64,000 nucleotides of DNA from Canibacter zhuwentaonis. Lineage in GTDB: Bacteria; Actinomycetota; Actinomycetes; Actinomycetales; Microbacteriaceae. How positions within the stretch are numbered: position 1 is the stretch's first letter; each line of letters opens with the position of its first letter. A model generated the notes under the pieces. That model was not told where the DNA came from and ran no database searches. It worked only from the letters and a program-made list of their open reading frames with translations. Position numbers and translations under genes: made by a program. Where the stretch lies: NCBI RefSeq assembly GCF_018531145.1, contig NZ_JAHDSZ010000002.1, forward strand, positions 1 to 64,000, in the 5' to 3' direction. Shown in pieces: positions 35,465-44,809 of the stretch.

Positions 35465-37636
35465 ATGGAAACGCTTGCTTTAGAAACTTCTTTGCACAGG
35501 GTTCTGGGTGGCGCGACCGCGCAGGCGTTGCAGCGCGCGTTTGAATATGAGACGGTTAAAGATTTACTCTGGCATCTGCCACGCCGCTATGTTAGGCGCG
35601 GCGAGCTGACCGCGCTGTGCGATTTGCCTTTGAACGAACACGTCACAATTACAGGGCAGATTCTTGACGTGCAGCGCCGTGAAATGACGCGGCGCGGTGG
35701 GTCGTTGCTAAACGTGCGCGTTACGGACGGCACAGGGTTTATAACCCTCACTTTTTTTAATCAGGCCTGGCGCGAGGGCGAGCTGGTGCCGGGCAGACAA
35801 GGGCAGTTTGCCGGTAAGGTAAAAACGTATCAGGGGCAGCTGCAGCTGCAAAACCCCGATTATCAGCTGTTCACGCAGGAGCAGGTCAGTGCCAGCGGGG
35901 TTGATGCGCAGGCTATGCAGCGCGCCGAGGCGTTGGCGTTTTCGCGGGTTATAACCCCGGTTTATGCGGCAACTGCTAAAATCCCCTCGTGGGTTATTGC
36001 AAGCAGCATTAAAACGGTGCTCGATCATTTGCCTGTGCAGCCCGACAAAATCCCCGCCTGGGTGCGTAAAACCGCGGCAGTATGCGAGTTTGATGCGGCG
36101 CTGCGCGGCGTGCATATGCCGCAATCGCAGAGTGATATTAAACGCGCCCGTGCCAGCCTCAGGTTTCGAGAGGCTTTTGAACTGCAGCTGTCTCTTGTTG
36201 CGCGCGCTCGCAACACCGCCGCGCAGTTCACAGACGCCAGAAAGGCAGTGTCTGGCGGGTATTTAAGCGCTTTTGACGCGCAACTGCCGTTTCAGCTCAC
36301 GGCGGATCAGGTTACTGTCGGGGAAAAACTGCAGACCGCGCTCGCGCTCAACTCGCCAATGGCAAAACTGCTGCAGGGTGAGGTGGGATCTGGTAAAACG
36401 GTTGTTGCATTGCGCGCAATGCTGCAGGTTGCAGATAACGACGGGCAGAGCGTGCTGCTCGCACCAACCGAGGTACTCGCAGGGCAGCATCTGCTGTCGG
36501 TGCAGCAGCTGCTCGGTGATGAGCTAAGCTGCAAACTGCGTCCGGTTTTAATCACGGGGTCGATGAGCGCGGCGCAGCTAAAGGCGGCGCTGCTCGAGGT
36601 TGTTTCGGGCAGGTCAAAAATTGTGATCGGCACTCACGCGCTTTTTAACGACCGGGTTGCATTTTACGATCTGGGGTTGATTGTTATAGACGAGCAGCAC
36701 AGATTCGGAGTGGATCAGCGCGAAACACTGCGCCAGAAGGGCAAAAATCCACACCTGCTCGCGATGACAGCAACACCCATTCCGCGCACGGTTGCGCTCA
36801 CCGCGTTTGGTGAGCTGGAGGTTGTTACGCTGCGGCAGCTGCCCGCAAACCGTCCTCCCATTAGGAGTTTTGCGGTGCACATCCAGGAGAATCCAGAGCT
36901 TAATGTGCGCGCCTGGCAAAAGGCGCGCGAGGAGATCGTAGCGGGCAGGCAGGTGTATGTTGTGTGCCCGGCCATTGAGGGTGCGGAACAGGACGATCCG
37001 TTGTCAGTTTCCGGTGCAGTGAAGCGCCCGCGCGCGAGTGTTTACGATATTGAGGCGGGGCTTAAATCGCGAGCCGATTACGCCGGTGTGCGCATAGATG
37101 TTTTGACCGGGCAGCTTGAAACCGCCGAGAAAGAGCGCGTTATGCGTGAGTTTGCGGCGGGCGAGATTGACCTGCTGGTGGCAACAACGGTTGTTGAAGT
37201 GGGTGTTAATGTGCCCAATGCGACGGTTATGATCATAGTTGAGGCCGATAGGTTTGGGGTTTCGCAGCTGCACCAGTTGCGCGGTCGTATCGGCCGTGGT
37301 GAGCACGCGAGTATCTGCTTGCTGTTGACGGAAGCGGATCGCACCTCCAAGGCATGGCAGCGTGTGGAGGCGGTGGCGTGCACCTCTGACGGTTTTGCGC
37401 TTGCTGAAATTGACCTGGAGCAGCGCCGCGAGGGGGATATTTTAGGCACCGCGCAGTCGGGCGCTAAGGCTACCTTGAAGCTTTTAAGGGTGCTTTTTGA
37501 CGGCGAGGTGATTTTTCAGGCTCGCGCGCTTGCGGAGCAGCTTTTGGAAGCGGATCCGGAGCTTACAACCGCGCCCGGTTTGCGCGCCGAGCTTGTCACG
37601 GTCGCGGCTAAAGCCGCGGGGATTACTAAGACGTAG
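35465..37636 (+). CDS. recG: ATP-dependent DNA helicase RecG
   Basis: RecG remodels stalled replication forks and Holliday junctions. The 723-residue protein has an N-terminal OB-fold wedge domain (HVTITGQILDVQRREMTRRGG), Walker A GEVGSGKT, DEQH Walker B (IDEQHRFGVDQRE), TATPIPRTVAL, and C-terminal motifs TTVVEVGVNVPNATVMII and QLHQLRGRIGRGEH. These are all standard. It is divergent from rsmD and expressed from its own leaderless-type promoter. A terminator follows downstream. Confidence 0.96.
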   Translation: METLALETSLHRVLGGATAQALQRAFEYETVKDLLWHLPRRYVRRGELTALCDLPLNEHVTITGQILDVQRREMTRRGGSLLNVRVTDGTGFITLTFFNQAWREGELVPGRQGQFAGKVKTYQGQLQLQNPDYQLFTQEQVSASGVDAQAMQRAEALAFSRVITPVYAATAKIPSWVIASSIKTVLDHLPVQPDKIPAWVRKTAAVCEFDAALRGVHMPQSQSDIKRARASLRFREAFELQLSLVARARNTAAQFTDARKAVSGGYLSAFDAQLPFQLTADQVTVGEKLQTALALNSPMAKLLQGEVGSGKTVVALRAMLQVADNDGQSVLLAPTEVLAGQHLLSVQQLLGDELSCKLRPVLITGSMSAAQLKAALLEVVSGRSKIVIGTHALFNDRVAFYDLGLIVIDEQHRFGVDQRETLRQKGKNPHLLAMTATPIPRTVALTAFGELEVVTLRQLPANRPPIRSFAVHIQENPELNVRAWQKAREEIVAGRQVYVVCPAIEGAEQDDPLSVSGAVKRPRASVYDIEAGLKSRADYAGVRIDVLTGQLETAEKERVMREFAAGEIDLLVATTVVEVGVNVPNATVMIIVEADRFGVSQLHQLRGRIGRGEHASICLLLTEADRTSKAWQRVEAVACTSDGFALAEIDLEQRREGDILGTAQSGAKATLKLLRVLFDGEVIFQARALAEQLLEADPELTTAPGLRAELVTVAAKAAGITKT

Positions 37637-37774
37637 GGGTGCTGCTACCGAAAGTAATATATGCCGCGTTAGTTTCAGTGTCGTAGGTCATATGCATTGA
37701 TTTTATCCTGTGCCGCAGTTTATTGTCTTTATAGATGCACCTGTTATATTATCGAGCTTAATTTACTACAGTAT

Positions 37775-37805
37775 TGTGTATGCTAATTTTCGCATACGCG
37801 TTTTT
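37775..37805 (+). terminator. Rho-independent terminator downstream of recG
   Basis: TGTGTATGC pairs with GCATACGCG (9 bp with two wobbles) around an 8-base loop, followed by TTTTTC. It lies in a noticeably AT-rich 247-base spacer that otherwise shows only the coaD promoter. Confidence 0.7.
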
Positions 37806-37871
37806 CTTCGTAGTAGGTTACGGGATAGTGGTCGCACAGAGAAAAATATCCTCCAGCTAGTAAAAGCAGAG

Positions 37872-37877
37872 TAGAGT
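37872..37877 (+). promoter_or_regulatory. -10 element of leaderless coaD promoter
   Basis: TAGAGT is followed by six bases (TATTAT) and then the GTG at 37884. No Shine-Dalgarno is present. Confidence 0.55.
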
Positions 37878-37883
37878 TATTAT

Positions 37884-38381
37884 GTGAGTTTAACCGCTGT
37901 TGTGCCGGGATCTTTTGATCCGCTAACCCTCGGGCATCTAGATGTTGTGCGCCGCGCCAGCAAGATTTTCGACACGGTGCATGTGCTGGTCGTGACCAAC
38001 CCCGATAAAAAAAGTATGCTCGACATCGCAACTCGTGAGCGGTTGACAGCGGCAGCAATTGCAGATGCCGGGCTGCAAAATAGGGTGCTTGTGCGCAACT
38101 GGGAGAGCGGACTGCTCGTGGACTACTGCAAAAAAATCGGCGCGAGCGTGCTAGTCAAGGGCGTGCGCTCGCAGACGGACGTCGCCTACGAAGTGCCCAT
38201 GGTGCTGATGAACCGTTCGCTGGCCGATATTGAGACCGTGTTTTTGCTGCCTAACCCTGCTTATTCGATGGTGTCAAGCTCACTGGTGCGGCAGGTGCAC
38301 GCGCTCGGCGGAGACGTGCGCGAGTACGTGCCAGAGTCGGTGCTGCAGTATTTGCAGCGGGTGCGGGCGGCGGATCAATAG
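37884..38381 (+). CDS. coaD: Pantetheine-phosphate adenylyltransferase
   Basis: CoaD adenylates 4'-phosphopantetheine, the penultimate step of CoA synthesis. The 165-residue protein starts [20 protein letters not shown], carrying the nucleotidyltransferase HxGH-type motif (TLGH). ISSS-like [16 protein letters not shown] is near the C-terminus. The GTG start is leaderless by spacing. DUF177, rpmF, rnc and mutM follow in the same direction. Length and motifs are typical. Confidence 0.96.
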   Translation: MSLTAVVPGSFDPLTLGHLDVVRRASKIFDTVHVLVVTNPDKKSMLDIATRERLTAAAIADAGLQNRVLVRNWESGLLVDYCKKIGASVLVKGVRSQTDVAYEVPMVLMNRSLADIETVFLLPNPAYSMVSSSLVRQVHALGGDVREYVPESVLQYLQRVRAADQ

Positions 38382-38421
38382 CGCCTTTGCTTAATTTGAC
38401 TCTTCAGGGTTTAATTGGTGT

Positions 38422-38949
38422 GTGAGTAAAAAACATATTTTTAGGTTCAATATCCGCGATATCTACAATCGCCCCGGGCAAATGCGAGAGCTGACGCACG
38501 AAGCGCAGCTGACAGAAACCTGGGGTGAGGGTATTTCGCGCGTGAAAGCAGGCGCTGAGGTTGGGCTGCAGATTCGTTTTGAGTCTGTTCACGAGGGAAT
38601 TTTGGCGACTGTGAGAGCTGCGACAGAGGCGGAATCTGAGTGCGCGAGATGCCTTAAAAACTTCACGCAAGACATTAAAGTCGATTTTACAGAACTTTTC
38701 GCGTATAATCTTACTGAAGATGAAGAATACGGGGTTCGTGGCGATCAGATTGATCTGGAATTCCCGCTGCGTGATGCGGTAGTGCTTGCACTTCCGTTCA
38801 CTCCTGTGTGTGACAGTGATTGCGAGGGTCTTGACCCGGCAACCGGTGAGCCATATGAGTCGGGCGTAGCAGTTGCAAAAGTGCCCGAGGTTGATCCTCG
38901 ATGGGCGGCTCTTGCTGATTTTTCCATTCGTACAGGCAGTAAAAACTAG
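38422..38949 (+). CDS. DUF177 (YceD) family protein
   Basis: This 175-residue protein starts at GTG: MSKKHIFRFNIRDIYNRPGQMREL. It has the DUF177 pattern: SECARCLKNFTQDIKVDFTELF, then QIDLEFPLRDAVVLALPFTPVCDSDCEGLDPATG, with paired cysteines (CxxC and CxxxC) that may bind zinc. The family almost always sits just before rpmF, as here, and in plants and E. coli is linked to 23S rRNA maturation. The exact function is unknown. It lies 40 bases after coaD. Confidence 0.93.
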   Translation: MSKKHIFRFNIRDIYNRPGQMRELTHEAQLTETWGEGISRVKAGAEVGLQIRFESVHEGILATVRAATEAESECARCLKNFTQDIKVDFTELFAYNLTEDEEYGVRGDQIDLEFPLRDAVVLALPFTPVCDSDCEGLDPATGEPYESGVAVAKVPEVDPRWAALADFSIRTGSKN

Positions 38950-38981
38950 ACTTTAGTTAAACTATTTAGAAAGAGAGCATC

Positions 38982-39185
38982 ATGGCAGTTCCAAAGCGTA
39001 GGTTATCTCGCTCAAACACGCGTCACCGTCGTTCTCAGTGGAAAGCAACGGCTCCAACCCTCGTGAAAACAGTTGAGAATGGTCGCACCGTTTACAGTGT
39101 GCCTCACCGTGCTCGTGTTGTTGAGGACGCGCAGGGTAACGCACTGTTTCTTGAGTATAAAGGTCGTCGCGTAGCTGACGCATAA
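38982..39185 (+). CDS. rpmF: Large ribosomal subunit protein bL32
   Basis: This 67-residue bL32 begins [21 protein letters not shown] and continues [16 protein letters not shown]. It has no cysteines, so it is the zinc-independent type, in contrast to the zinc-ribbon bL36 of this window. AGAGAG lies upstream of the ATG. The DUF177-rpmF-rnc order is conserved in many bacteria. Only 3 bases separate it from the first possible rnc start. Confidence 0.97.
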   Translation: MAVPKRRLSRSNTRHRRSQWKATAPTLVKTVENGRTVYSVPHRARVVEDAQGNALFLEYKGRRVADA

Positions 39186-39188
39186 CGA

Positions 39189-40091
39189 GTGCTTCTTGTG
39201 AGCGCTAATAAAAACACTCAAAACTCGTCTGAAATTGCCGGTTATGCCGATATGAAGCATGATCTTGCAACTTCAGACGGGTTTTTTGCAAGGTTTGAAG
39301 TTAAGGTTGAGCAGCAGCTGCTAACTCAAGCGCTAACCCATAGGTCGTGGACGGCGGAGCATCCTGCTGATAAGCACTATGAGCGCCTGGAGTTTCTGGG
39401 TGATTCGGTGCTCGGTTATGTGGTGACCAGGTATATCTATAAAAATCATCGAGGTCTTAACGAGGGTGATCTTTCGCGTCTGCGAGCATCGCTCGTTTCT
39501 GAAGTGGCGCTTGCGTCCGTTGCAAAGCGTTTTGGCTTTGGCGAGTTTTTGCGTCTCGGCAAGGGAGAGGATAAAAACGGCGGCAGGGAGCGGAAAAAAC
39601 TGCTTGCAGACACTGTTGAATCTATAATTGCGGCGGTGCTTTTATCAACCGATATTGAGAAAGCAGTAAACTTTGTGCTCTACCTGTTAGACGAAGATTT
39701 ACTCTCGCAGAAACAGTTTCTTACTGTGGAAAACGATCCTAAAACCACGCTGCAAGAGAGGTGCGCAGTTGGCACAGCTCCTGTCTATGAGGTTGTTGCA
39801 GAAGAAGGTCCGCCGCACAATAAGAGATTCACGATTGTGGTTAAAGCTGTGGCTGTTGATGGGCGGGGTGTTTCGGGCACTGGTTCTGCCAGCAGCAAAA
39901 AAGCGGCTGAGACTCTTGCCGCGCAGAGTGCGCTTAGTAAAATGTCGACGGACTTTGCCCACTACACAGGTTATGTGAAAAAACATATTAGCAAGCAGGC
40001 GAGCAATAACAAAACAAACCTGCTAACACCGAGCAGAAGCCTATTAAAACCGAGCAAAAACTCACCAAATAGATGCGGATGCTCTGAATAA
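39189..40091 (+). CDS. rnc: Ribonuclease III
   Basis: RNase III cuts double-stranded RNA, including rRNA precursors. The endonuclease domain has LTHRSWTAEHPADKHYERLEFLGDSVLG (catalytic acidic residues in ERLEFLGDS) and KLLADTVESIIAAV. The dsRNA-binding domain runs from DPKTTLQERCA to SSKKAAETLAAQSAL. About 50 Ser/Asn/Lys-rich residues extend past it. The start is uncertain: GTG at 39189 or 39198, or ATG at 39252; none has a clear ribosome site. The stop overlaps mutM as TAATG. Confidence 0.94.
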   Translation: MLLVSANKNTQNSSEIAGYADMKHDLATSDGFFARFEVKVEQQLLTQALTHRSWTAEHPADKHYERLEFLGDSVLGYVVTRYIYKNHRGLNEGDLSRLRASLVSEVALASVAKRFGFGEFLRLGKGEDKNGGRERKKLLADTVESIIAAVLLSTDIEKAVNFVLYLLDEDLLSQKQFLTVENDPKTTLQERCAVGTAPVYEVVAEEGPPHNKRFTIVVKAVAVDGRGVSGTGSASSKKAAETLAAQSALSKMSTDFAHYTGYVKKHISKQASNNKTNLLTPSRSLLKPSKNSPNRCGCSE

Positions 40092-41065
40092 TGCCCGAAT
40101 TACCAGAAGTTGAGGTTGTGCGCGCGGGTTTGCAGCCTGCGGTGACAGGGGCGTGCGTGCTTAGCGCAAAAGTTTTTGATGCGCGCTCGCTAAAACGCCA
40201 CATTAGCCTAACGGAACGCAACAGCGGGCAGCTTGCTCCCTCTCACGGACGCACACTCGACGCTGCAACCCAGAGTCTGCGCGCCGCCGATTTTGAGCAA
40301 AGAATAACCGGCGTTAAACTCGCCGCACCCGTACGGCGGGGCAAGTTTCTGTGGATTCCCATAGCCGACAGCCCACAACCGCACACCGCGCTGTTTGCGC
40401 ACCTTGCGATGAGCGGGCAGCTGCTCTTGCGCGCGCCAGACGCGCCAGACGATAAACACGTGCGAATTAGAATCTTGCTGGAGAGCGCGGCGGGGCAGCT
40501 GATCCGCCTTGATTTCGCAGATCAGCGACGTTTTGGCTCGCTCGCGATTGATCCGCTTGTGCCAACCGCTGATGGCAGGGCTGCGGGGTGGGGCGATGAT
40601 GCCTGCGCAATACCGGCGCAGGCGGCGCATATTGCGCGAGATCTGCTTGATGCGGAGTTTGATTTTGCGCAGGTAGCGGCGCGTTTGAAACTGCGTAACA
40701 GCGCGATTAAAAAGTTGCTTTTGGAGCAGCAGCTATGCAGCGGAATCGGTAATATTTACGCGGATGAAGCTCTCTGGGAGGCGGCTATTCATCCGGAATT
40801 GAGGGCGTGCAGAATCAGTGTTGCGCGTTTGCGGCAGCTGCTCGCGGCGGCGGCGGATGTGATGGCGCGGGCGCTTATTGAGGGCGGCACGAGTTTTGAC
40901 GCACAGTATGTGAATGTTAATGGCGAGGCGGGCTATTTTGTGCGCAGTCTTAATGCGTACGGGCGCGCGGGCGAGCCTTGTAAACGGTGCGGGGAGATTA
41001 TGCGGCTGTCAAACGCGATTGGGCGGGCATCGCATTATTGTCCGCGGTGTCAGCGCAAGCGATAG
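40091..41065 (+). CDS. mutM: Formamidopyrimidine-DNA glycosylase (Fpg/MutM)
   Basis: Fpg removes 8-oxoguanine and other oxidised purines. MPELPEVEVVRAGL carries the catalytic Pro2 and Glu3. A conserved Lys is in RRGKFLWIP (Lys85). The C-terminal zinc finger is CKRCGEIMRL...HYCPRCQRK. At 324 residues it is longer than the usual 270-290, largely because of about 25 extra residues (roughly 38-65) before the RRGK strand. It overlaps rnc by one base, a common actinobacterial pair. Confidence 0.95.
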   Translation: MPELPEVEVVRAGLQPAVTGACVLSAKVFDARSLKRHISLTERNSGQLAPSHGRTLDAATQSLRAADFEQRITGVKLAAPVRRGKFLWIPIADSPQPHTALFAHLAMSGQLLLRAPDAPDDKHVRIRILLESAAGQLIRLDFADQRRFGSLAIDPLVPTADGRAAGWGDDACAIPAQAAHIARDLLDAEFDFAQVAARLKLRNSAIKKLLLEQQLCSGIGNIYADEALWEAAIHPELRACRISVARLRQLLAAAADVMARALIEGGTSFDAQYVNVNGEAGYFVRSLNAYGRAGEPCKRCGEIMRLSNAIGRASHYCPRCQRKR

Positions 41066-41123
41066 CTGGCCACGGCAAAGTTGCTGAGTAGTAAAAATTA
41101 AGAGTATCAACTAAAATTGACGG

Positions 41124-41540
41124 GTGCGCACTGAAACAGGAAACCAGCAGACTGACGGGTCGAAACATCGTAGCGCGGGCAAAATTTTAATCAGTTTTTA
41201 TTTAATTCTTGCGATCGCCGCCACGGGAAGATCTTGCTATCAGCTGCTGAGTAAATTTGAGCAGGCGCCTGTTGCCTACTCGCTTTCCGCAGTTGCCGCG
41301 GCTGTTTACATCGTTGCCACGGTTGCGCTTATTAAGGGCGTTAGGTGGCGCGCGGTGGCGCAGGCTGCGCTCGCCTTTGAGCTTGTGGGCGTGCTGGTTG
41401 TTGGCACTTTGAGCCTGACGCACAAAGAGCTTTTTGCGCATCCGAGCGTATGGTCGTATTTCGGGCAGGGCTACCTGTTTATTCCGCTGGTGTTGCCGGT
41501 TATTGGTATGTGGTGGCTGAAATCAGGGGTTGAAAGGTAG
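41124..41540 (+). CDS. Small four-helix membrane protein of unknown function
   Basis: This 138-residue protein has a polar N-terminus (about 20 residues) followed by four hydrophobic segments (about 22-38, 50-70, 78-96, 110-132). I do not recognise a named family beyond resemblance to small integral membrane proteins next to ribF in actinobacteria. The GTG start has TAAAAT six bases upstream and no Shine-Dalgarno, so it is a leaderless gene. ribF starts 2 bases after its stop, so the two are probably co-transcribed. Confidence 0.75.
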   Translation: MRTETGNQQTDGSKHRSAGKILISFYLILAIAATGRSCYQLLSKFEQAPVAYSLSAVAAAVYIVATVALIKGVRWRAVAQAALAFELVGVLVVGTLSLTHKELFAHPSVWSYFGQGYLFIPLVLPVIGMWWLKSGVER

Positions 41541-41542
41541 CT

Positions 41543-42517
41543 GTGCGCACGTTTAGAAGTTTTGCAGCCTTGCCGCAAGACGCGTTCACCTCTGCAACAG
41601 CGGTTGCAATAGGTAAGTTTGACGGCTTGCACCTGGGGCACAGAAAAATTATTACCGAGCTTATTAACACCGCCCGCCAGCGTGATTACGAGCCCTGTGT
41701 TTTCACCTTCACTGATAATCCGCTGGCAACTCTCGCACCCGAAAAGTGCCCGCGCGCGCTCGCTAGCACGGAACAGCGGATCGAGCTGCTCGCAAAAGCC
41801 GGTGTGAGCGCCACGCTGATGGTTGATTTTACGCGCGAGCTTGCCAGGCTAGAACCGGCGGAGTTTGTGTATCGCGTGCTGTTGCAGGGCATGAATGCGC
41901 GCGAAATACTTGTCGGACACGATTTTAAGTTTGGCAAAAACGGCTCAGGCGACGTGCAACTTTTGCGCGAGCTCGGGCAGCAGCACGGATTTGCTGTGCG
42001 GGTGCTCTCCGACATTGAAATTGACGGCGAACGGGTTTCGTCGACGCGGATCCGGGAGCTGTTGGAGCGGGCGGATGTGACGGGTGCCGCGAAACTGCTG
42101 GGTCGCACACAGAGTGTGCGCGGGCTTGTTGTGCATGGCGCGGCGCGCGGGCGCACGCTGGGGTTTCCTACCGCAAATATGCAGCCGAAGTATGCCGGGT
42201 TGGCTCCCGCCGACGGGGTTTACGCCGGATACGCAACGGTCGCTGGTGAAACTTACGCGGCGGCTATTTCTATCGGTGGCAACCCGACTTTCACGCCCGA
42301 TGCGCCCTCGCAGATCGAAGTGCATCTTTTAGACTTTAGCGGCAATATTTACGGTGAATTAATGACCCTGCAGTTTGTTGCGCACCTGCGCATGATGACC
42401 GCGTACCGGGGAATTGACGCGCTGGTTGCGCAGATTAGCGAAGACGTTGTGAACACGCGGCGTATAATCGCGCCGATCCTGGACGGGTTGGCGGATCAAC
42501 CGCAGGCAGCTAAATAG
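41543..42517 (+). CDS. ribF: Bifunctional riboflavin kinase/FAD synthetase
   Basis: RibF phosphorylates riboflavin to FMN and adenylates FMN to FAD. The N-terminal nucleotidyltransferase domain has VAIGKFDGLHLGHRKII and a later STRIRELLERADV. The C-terminal kinase domain has GRTLGFPTANMQP (with the PTAN motif), DGVYAGYATV and SIGGNPTF. It starts at GTG and has 324 residues. It is coupled to the small membrane protein upstream. Some actinobacteria place truB or rpsO nearby; here neither is seen. Confidence 0.96.
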   Translation: MRTFRSFAALPQDAFTSATAVAIGKFDGLHLGHRKIITELINTARQRDYEPCVFTFTDNPLATLAPEKCPRALASTEQRIELLAKAGVSATLMVDFTRELARLEPAEFVYRVLLQGMNAREILVGHDFKFGKNGSGDVQLLRELGQQHGFAVRVLSDIEIDGERVSSTRIRELLERADVTGAAKLLGRTQSVRGLVVHGAARGRTLGFPTANMQPKYAGLAPADGVYAGYATVAGETYAAAISIGGNPTFTPDAPSQIEVHLLDFSGNIYGELMTLQFVAHLRMMTAYRGIDALVAQISEDVVNTRRIIAPILDGLADQPQAAK

Positions 42518-42539
42518 CGGGGCGGGCGCACATAAACTA

Positions 42540-42569
42540 TTGTGCGAATCTATTATTTCCTGGTATTAT
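42540..42569 (+). promoter_or_regulatory. Promoter of the SNF2-type helicase gene
   Basis: TTGTGC (42540-42545), an 18-base spacer and TATTAT (42564-42569). The -35 overlaps the right arm of a CGCACA/TGTGCG inverted repeat (42527-42546), which may be the ribF terminator remnant or an operator. Confidence 0.5.
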
Positions 42570-42653
42570 TATGCAAAGGTATATATTTGTGCTTTTCACG
42601 CACATATTTGGTTAATTTTTGTAGCGTTATTACTTCTAAAATCTGGAGATTCT

Positions 42654-44807
42654 GTGACATCCACGGCTGATGCACGCTTGAAAAATCGTGCGACTGGCAA
42701 CAAGAACGGCATCCGTTCGCTTGTACGAGGAGGACGTGTGCTTAAAAACGAGGGGATCATCCCGCAGCTTGCGCTCGCGGTGCGCGAGGTTGAGGCTTCT
42801 GCCCGGCGCGGCAAAGCAACCCCGGCAAACAGGGTGCGTTTTCAGGTTGTTGCGCTGCTTGTGCGTGAGGAGCGTGCGCGGGTGCGCGACGGCACTGATA
42901 TCAGCGAGGCAGATCGCCAAGAAACCCTAAAAAGACTAGACGGCGTGGCTAATATTCTGGCGAGCGCGGCAAGCCACGATACTTCGCTAATTCCGCTGCT
43001 GCAGCCAGACGCTGTGATAACCGACGCAGCCTTGCAACTGCGCAAAACAATGCTTGAAAAAGCCGGGGTTACAGAGCCCGAAGAGCTTAGTGTTGAGGTT
43101 GCGTCTGCGCGTAAAATGGTCACAGAATCTAAACAGCGGCAGGTTGTGCCGCGGTCAATTGCGCGGCGCGCACGCGCAAATCCGTTCCTGCCGCCCCCGC
43201 AGGGCGTGATAAACCATGAGACTTTGCACACCGGGCTTGCTAACTGGGAGCTTATTGCGCCGCTGCTAAAGGCTTTTGAGCAGGGCGGGCAGGGCGAGTC
43301 GACAATGCAGCTGCCAGAGGCTCCTAAGCGAGACAGGTTTGCGCCTCCTAGGTCAGCTCTGATGCCGCACCAGGCGCGGCTTTTGGCGAGTGTGCGTGCG
43401 GGGCATCGGGAGTTTTTGCTGGCGGATGAGCCGGGTCTTGGCAAAACAGCGCAGTCGCTTTTGGCTGCCTCTGTTGCCGGTGCGTATCCGCTGCTTGTGG
43501 TTGCGCCGAACGTGGTAAAAATGAACTGGGCGCGCGAGGCCGCCAGCTGGACTCCGCAGCGTCGTGTGAGCGTGATTACCGGTGACGGTAAAGACGTGAA
43601 TCCGTTCGCCGATATTTTTATTATCAACTACGACATTCTTGAGCGGCATATTTCATGGCTTGCCGCCTTTGGGTTTAAGGGCATGGTTATTGACGAGGCG
43701 CACATGATTAAAAACGTGACCTCGCAGCGCTCTCGCAACACACTCGAGCTGTCCGCAAAAATTCGCGAGAGCGTGGTTGATCCGCTGTTGATTGCGCTAA
43801 CGGGCACGCCGCTCATTAATGATATTGAGGATTTCCGTGCGATCTGGCAGTTTTTGGGCTGGTTGCAGGGCGATGCGCCGGGCGCAAAACTGCTTAACGA
43901 GCTTGAGAAAAACGGGTACACCCCGGCAGATGGTGCGTTTTATCCGGCCGCGAGGCAGTCGGTTATTGATCTTGGAATTGTGCGCCGCCGTAAAATCGAC
44001 GTGGCAAAAGACCTGCCCGCAAAGCGGATTATTGACTTGCCGGTGGAGCTTGACACGGATGAAGCGCCAGATATTAAAGCGGCAGAACGGCAGCTCGCGA
44101 CTAAACTGTTTAACCAGTTTGCGAAACTTAAGCAGCGCAAACTGGGGCAGAAACTCAGCACTGAGCAGCTGATCCGCGCCGCTTGTATGCAGGAATACGA
44201 GATCGCCGCCGAAAGCGGGGGTGTTAGTGTTTTCACAATGGTGCGCCAAATCGGGCTGGCGAAGGCTGAACTTGCTGCCGATTATGCCGCGCAGTTGGCG
44301 CGCTCGGTTGGCAAAGTTGTTTTCTTTGCAAAGCACATTGAAGTTATGGATCGTGCGGAGGAGTTTATGCGCGCACGTGGGCTTGGCGTGAGTTCGATCC
44401 GTGGCTCGCAGAGTGCTATTGAGCGGCAGGAGGCGATTGACGCGTTCCAGAATGACCCGCGCGTGAACGTGATTGTGTGCTCTTTGACAGCTGCGGGCGT
44501 GGGTGTTAATTTGCAGGCCAGCTCGAACGTTGTGCTTGCCGAGCTGAGCTGGACCGATGCGGAGCAGACGCAGGCTATCGACCGCGTGCACCGCATAGGG
44601 CAGGAAGAACCCGTTACCGCGTGGCGGATCATTGCCGCGCAAACGGTGGATCAAAAAATCGCAGAGCTGATTGATTCCAAGGCCGGGCTTGCCGCGCGCG
44701 CGCTTGACGGCGCTGAGGCACAGGCGGAAAACAGCGATCCGGTGCAGCTGCGGGTGCTGATTGAGGTGCTGCGGCAAGAACTGCAGCGGCGTATTAGTAC
44801 AATATAA
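42654..44807 (+). CDS. SNF2-family DEAD/DEAH-box helicase
   Basis: I chose GTG at 42654, with TGGAG six bases upstream, giving 717 residues. An open frame continues further upstream but reads as hydrophobic non-native sequence. The helicase core starts near residue 215 with RSALMPHQARLLASV. It has Walker A DEPGLGKTAQS, DEAH box VIDEAHMIKN, LTGTPLINDIEDF and the C-terminal motif VI QAIDRVHRIGQEEPV, all diagnostic of SNF2. The first 200 residues are charged and helical without a recognised domain. SNF2 proteins translocate on double-stranded DNA to remodel protein-DNA complexes. The precise role here is unknown. Confidence 0.9.
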   Translation: MTSTADARLKNRATGNKNGIRSLVRGGRVLKNEGIIPQLALAVREVEASARRGKATPANRVRFQVVALLVREERARVRDGTDISEADRQETLKRLDGVANILASAASHDTSLIPLLQPDAVITDAALQLRKTMLEKAGVTEPEELSVEVASARKMVTESKQRQVVPRSIARRARANPFLPPPQGVINHETLHTGLANWELIAPLLKAFEQGGQGESTMQLPEAPKRDRFAPPRSALMPHQARLLASVRAGHREFLLADEPGLGKTAQSLLAASVAGAYPLLVVAPNVVKMNWAREAASWTPQRRVSVITGDGKDVNPFADIFIINYDILERHISWLAAFGFKGMVIDEAHMIKNVTSQRSRNTLELSAKIRESVVDPLLIALTGTPLINDIEDFRAIWQFLGWLQGDAPGAKLLNELEKNGYTPADGAFYPAARQSVIDLGIVRRRKIDVAKDLPAKRIIDLPVELDTDEAPDIKAAERQLATKLFNQFAKLKQRKLGQKLSTEQLIRAACMQEYEIAAESGGVSVFTMVRQIGLAKAELAADYAAQLARSVGKVVFFAKHIEVMDRAEEFMRARGLGVSSIRGSQSAIERQEAIDAFQNDPRVNVIVCSLTAAGVGVNLQASSNVVLAELSWTDAEQTQAIDRVHRIGQEEPVTAWRIIAAQTVDQKIAELIDSKAGLAARALDGAEAQAENSDPVQLRVLIEVLRQELQRRISTI
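44798..44803 (+). promoter_or_regulatory. -10 element of leaderless pfkA promoter
   Basis: TACAAT lies within the last codons of the helicase gene, six bases before the ATG of pfkA. pfkA can therefore be transcribed independently without a leader. Confidence 0.55.
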
Positions 44808-44809
44808 CC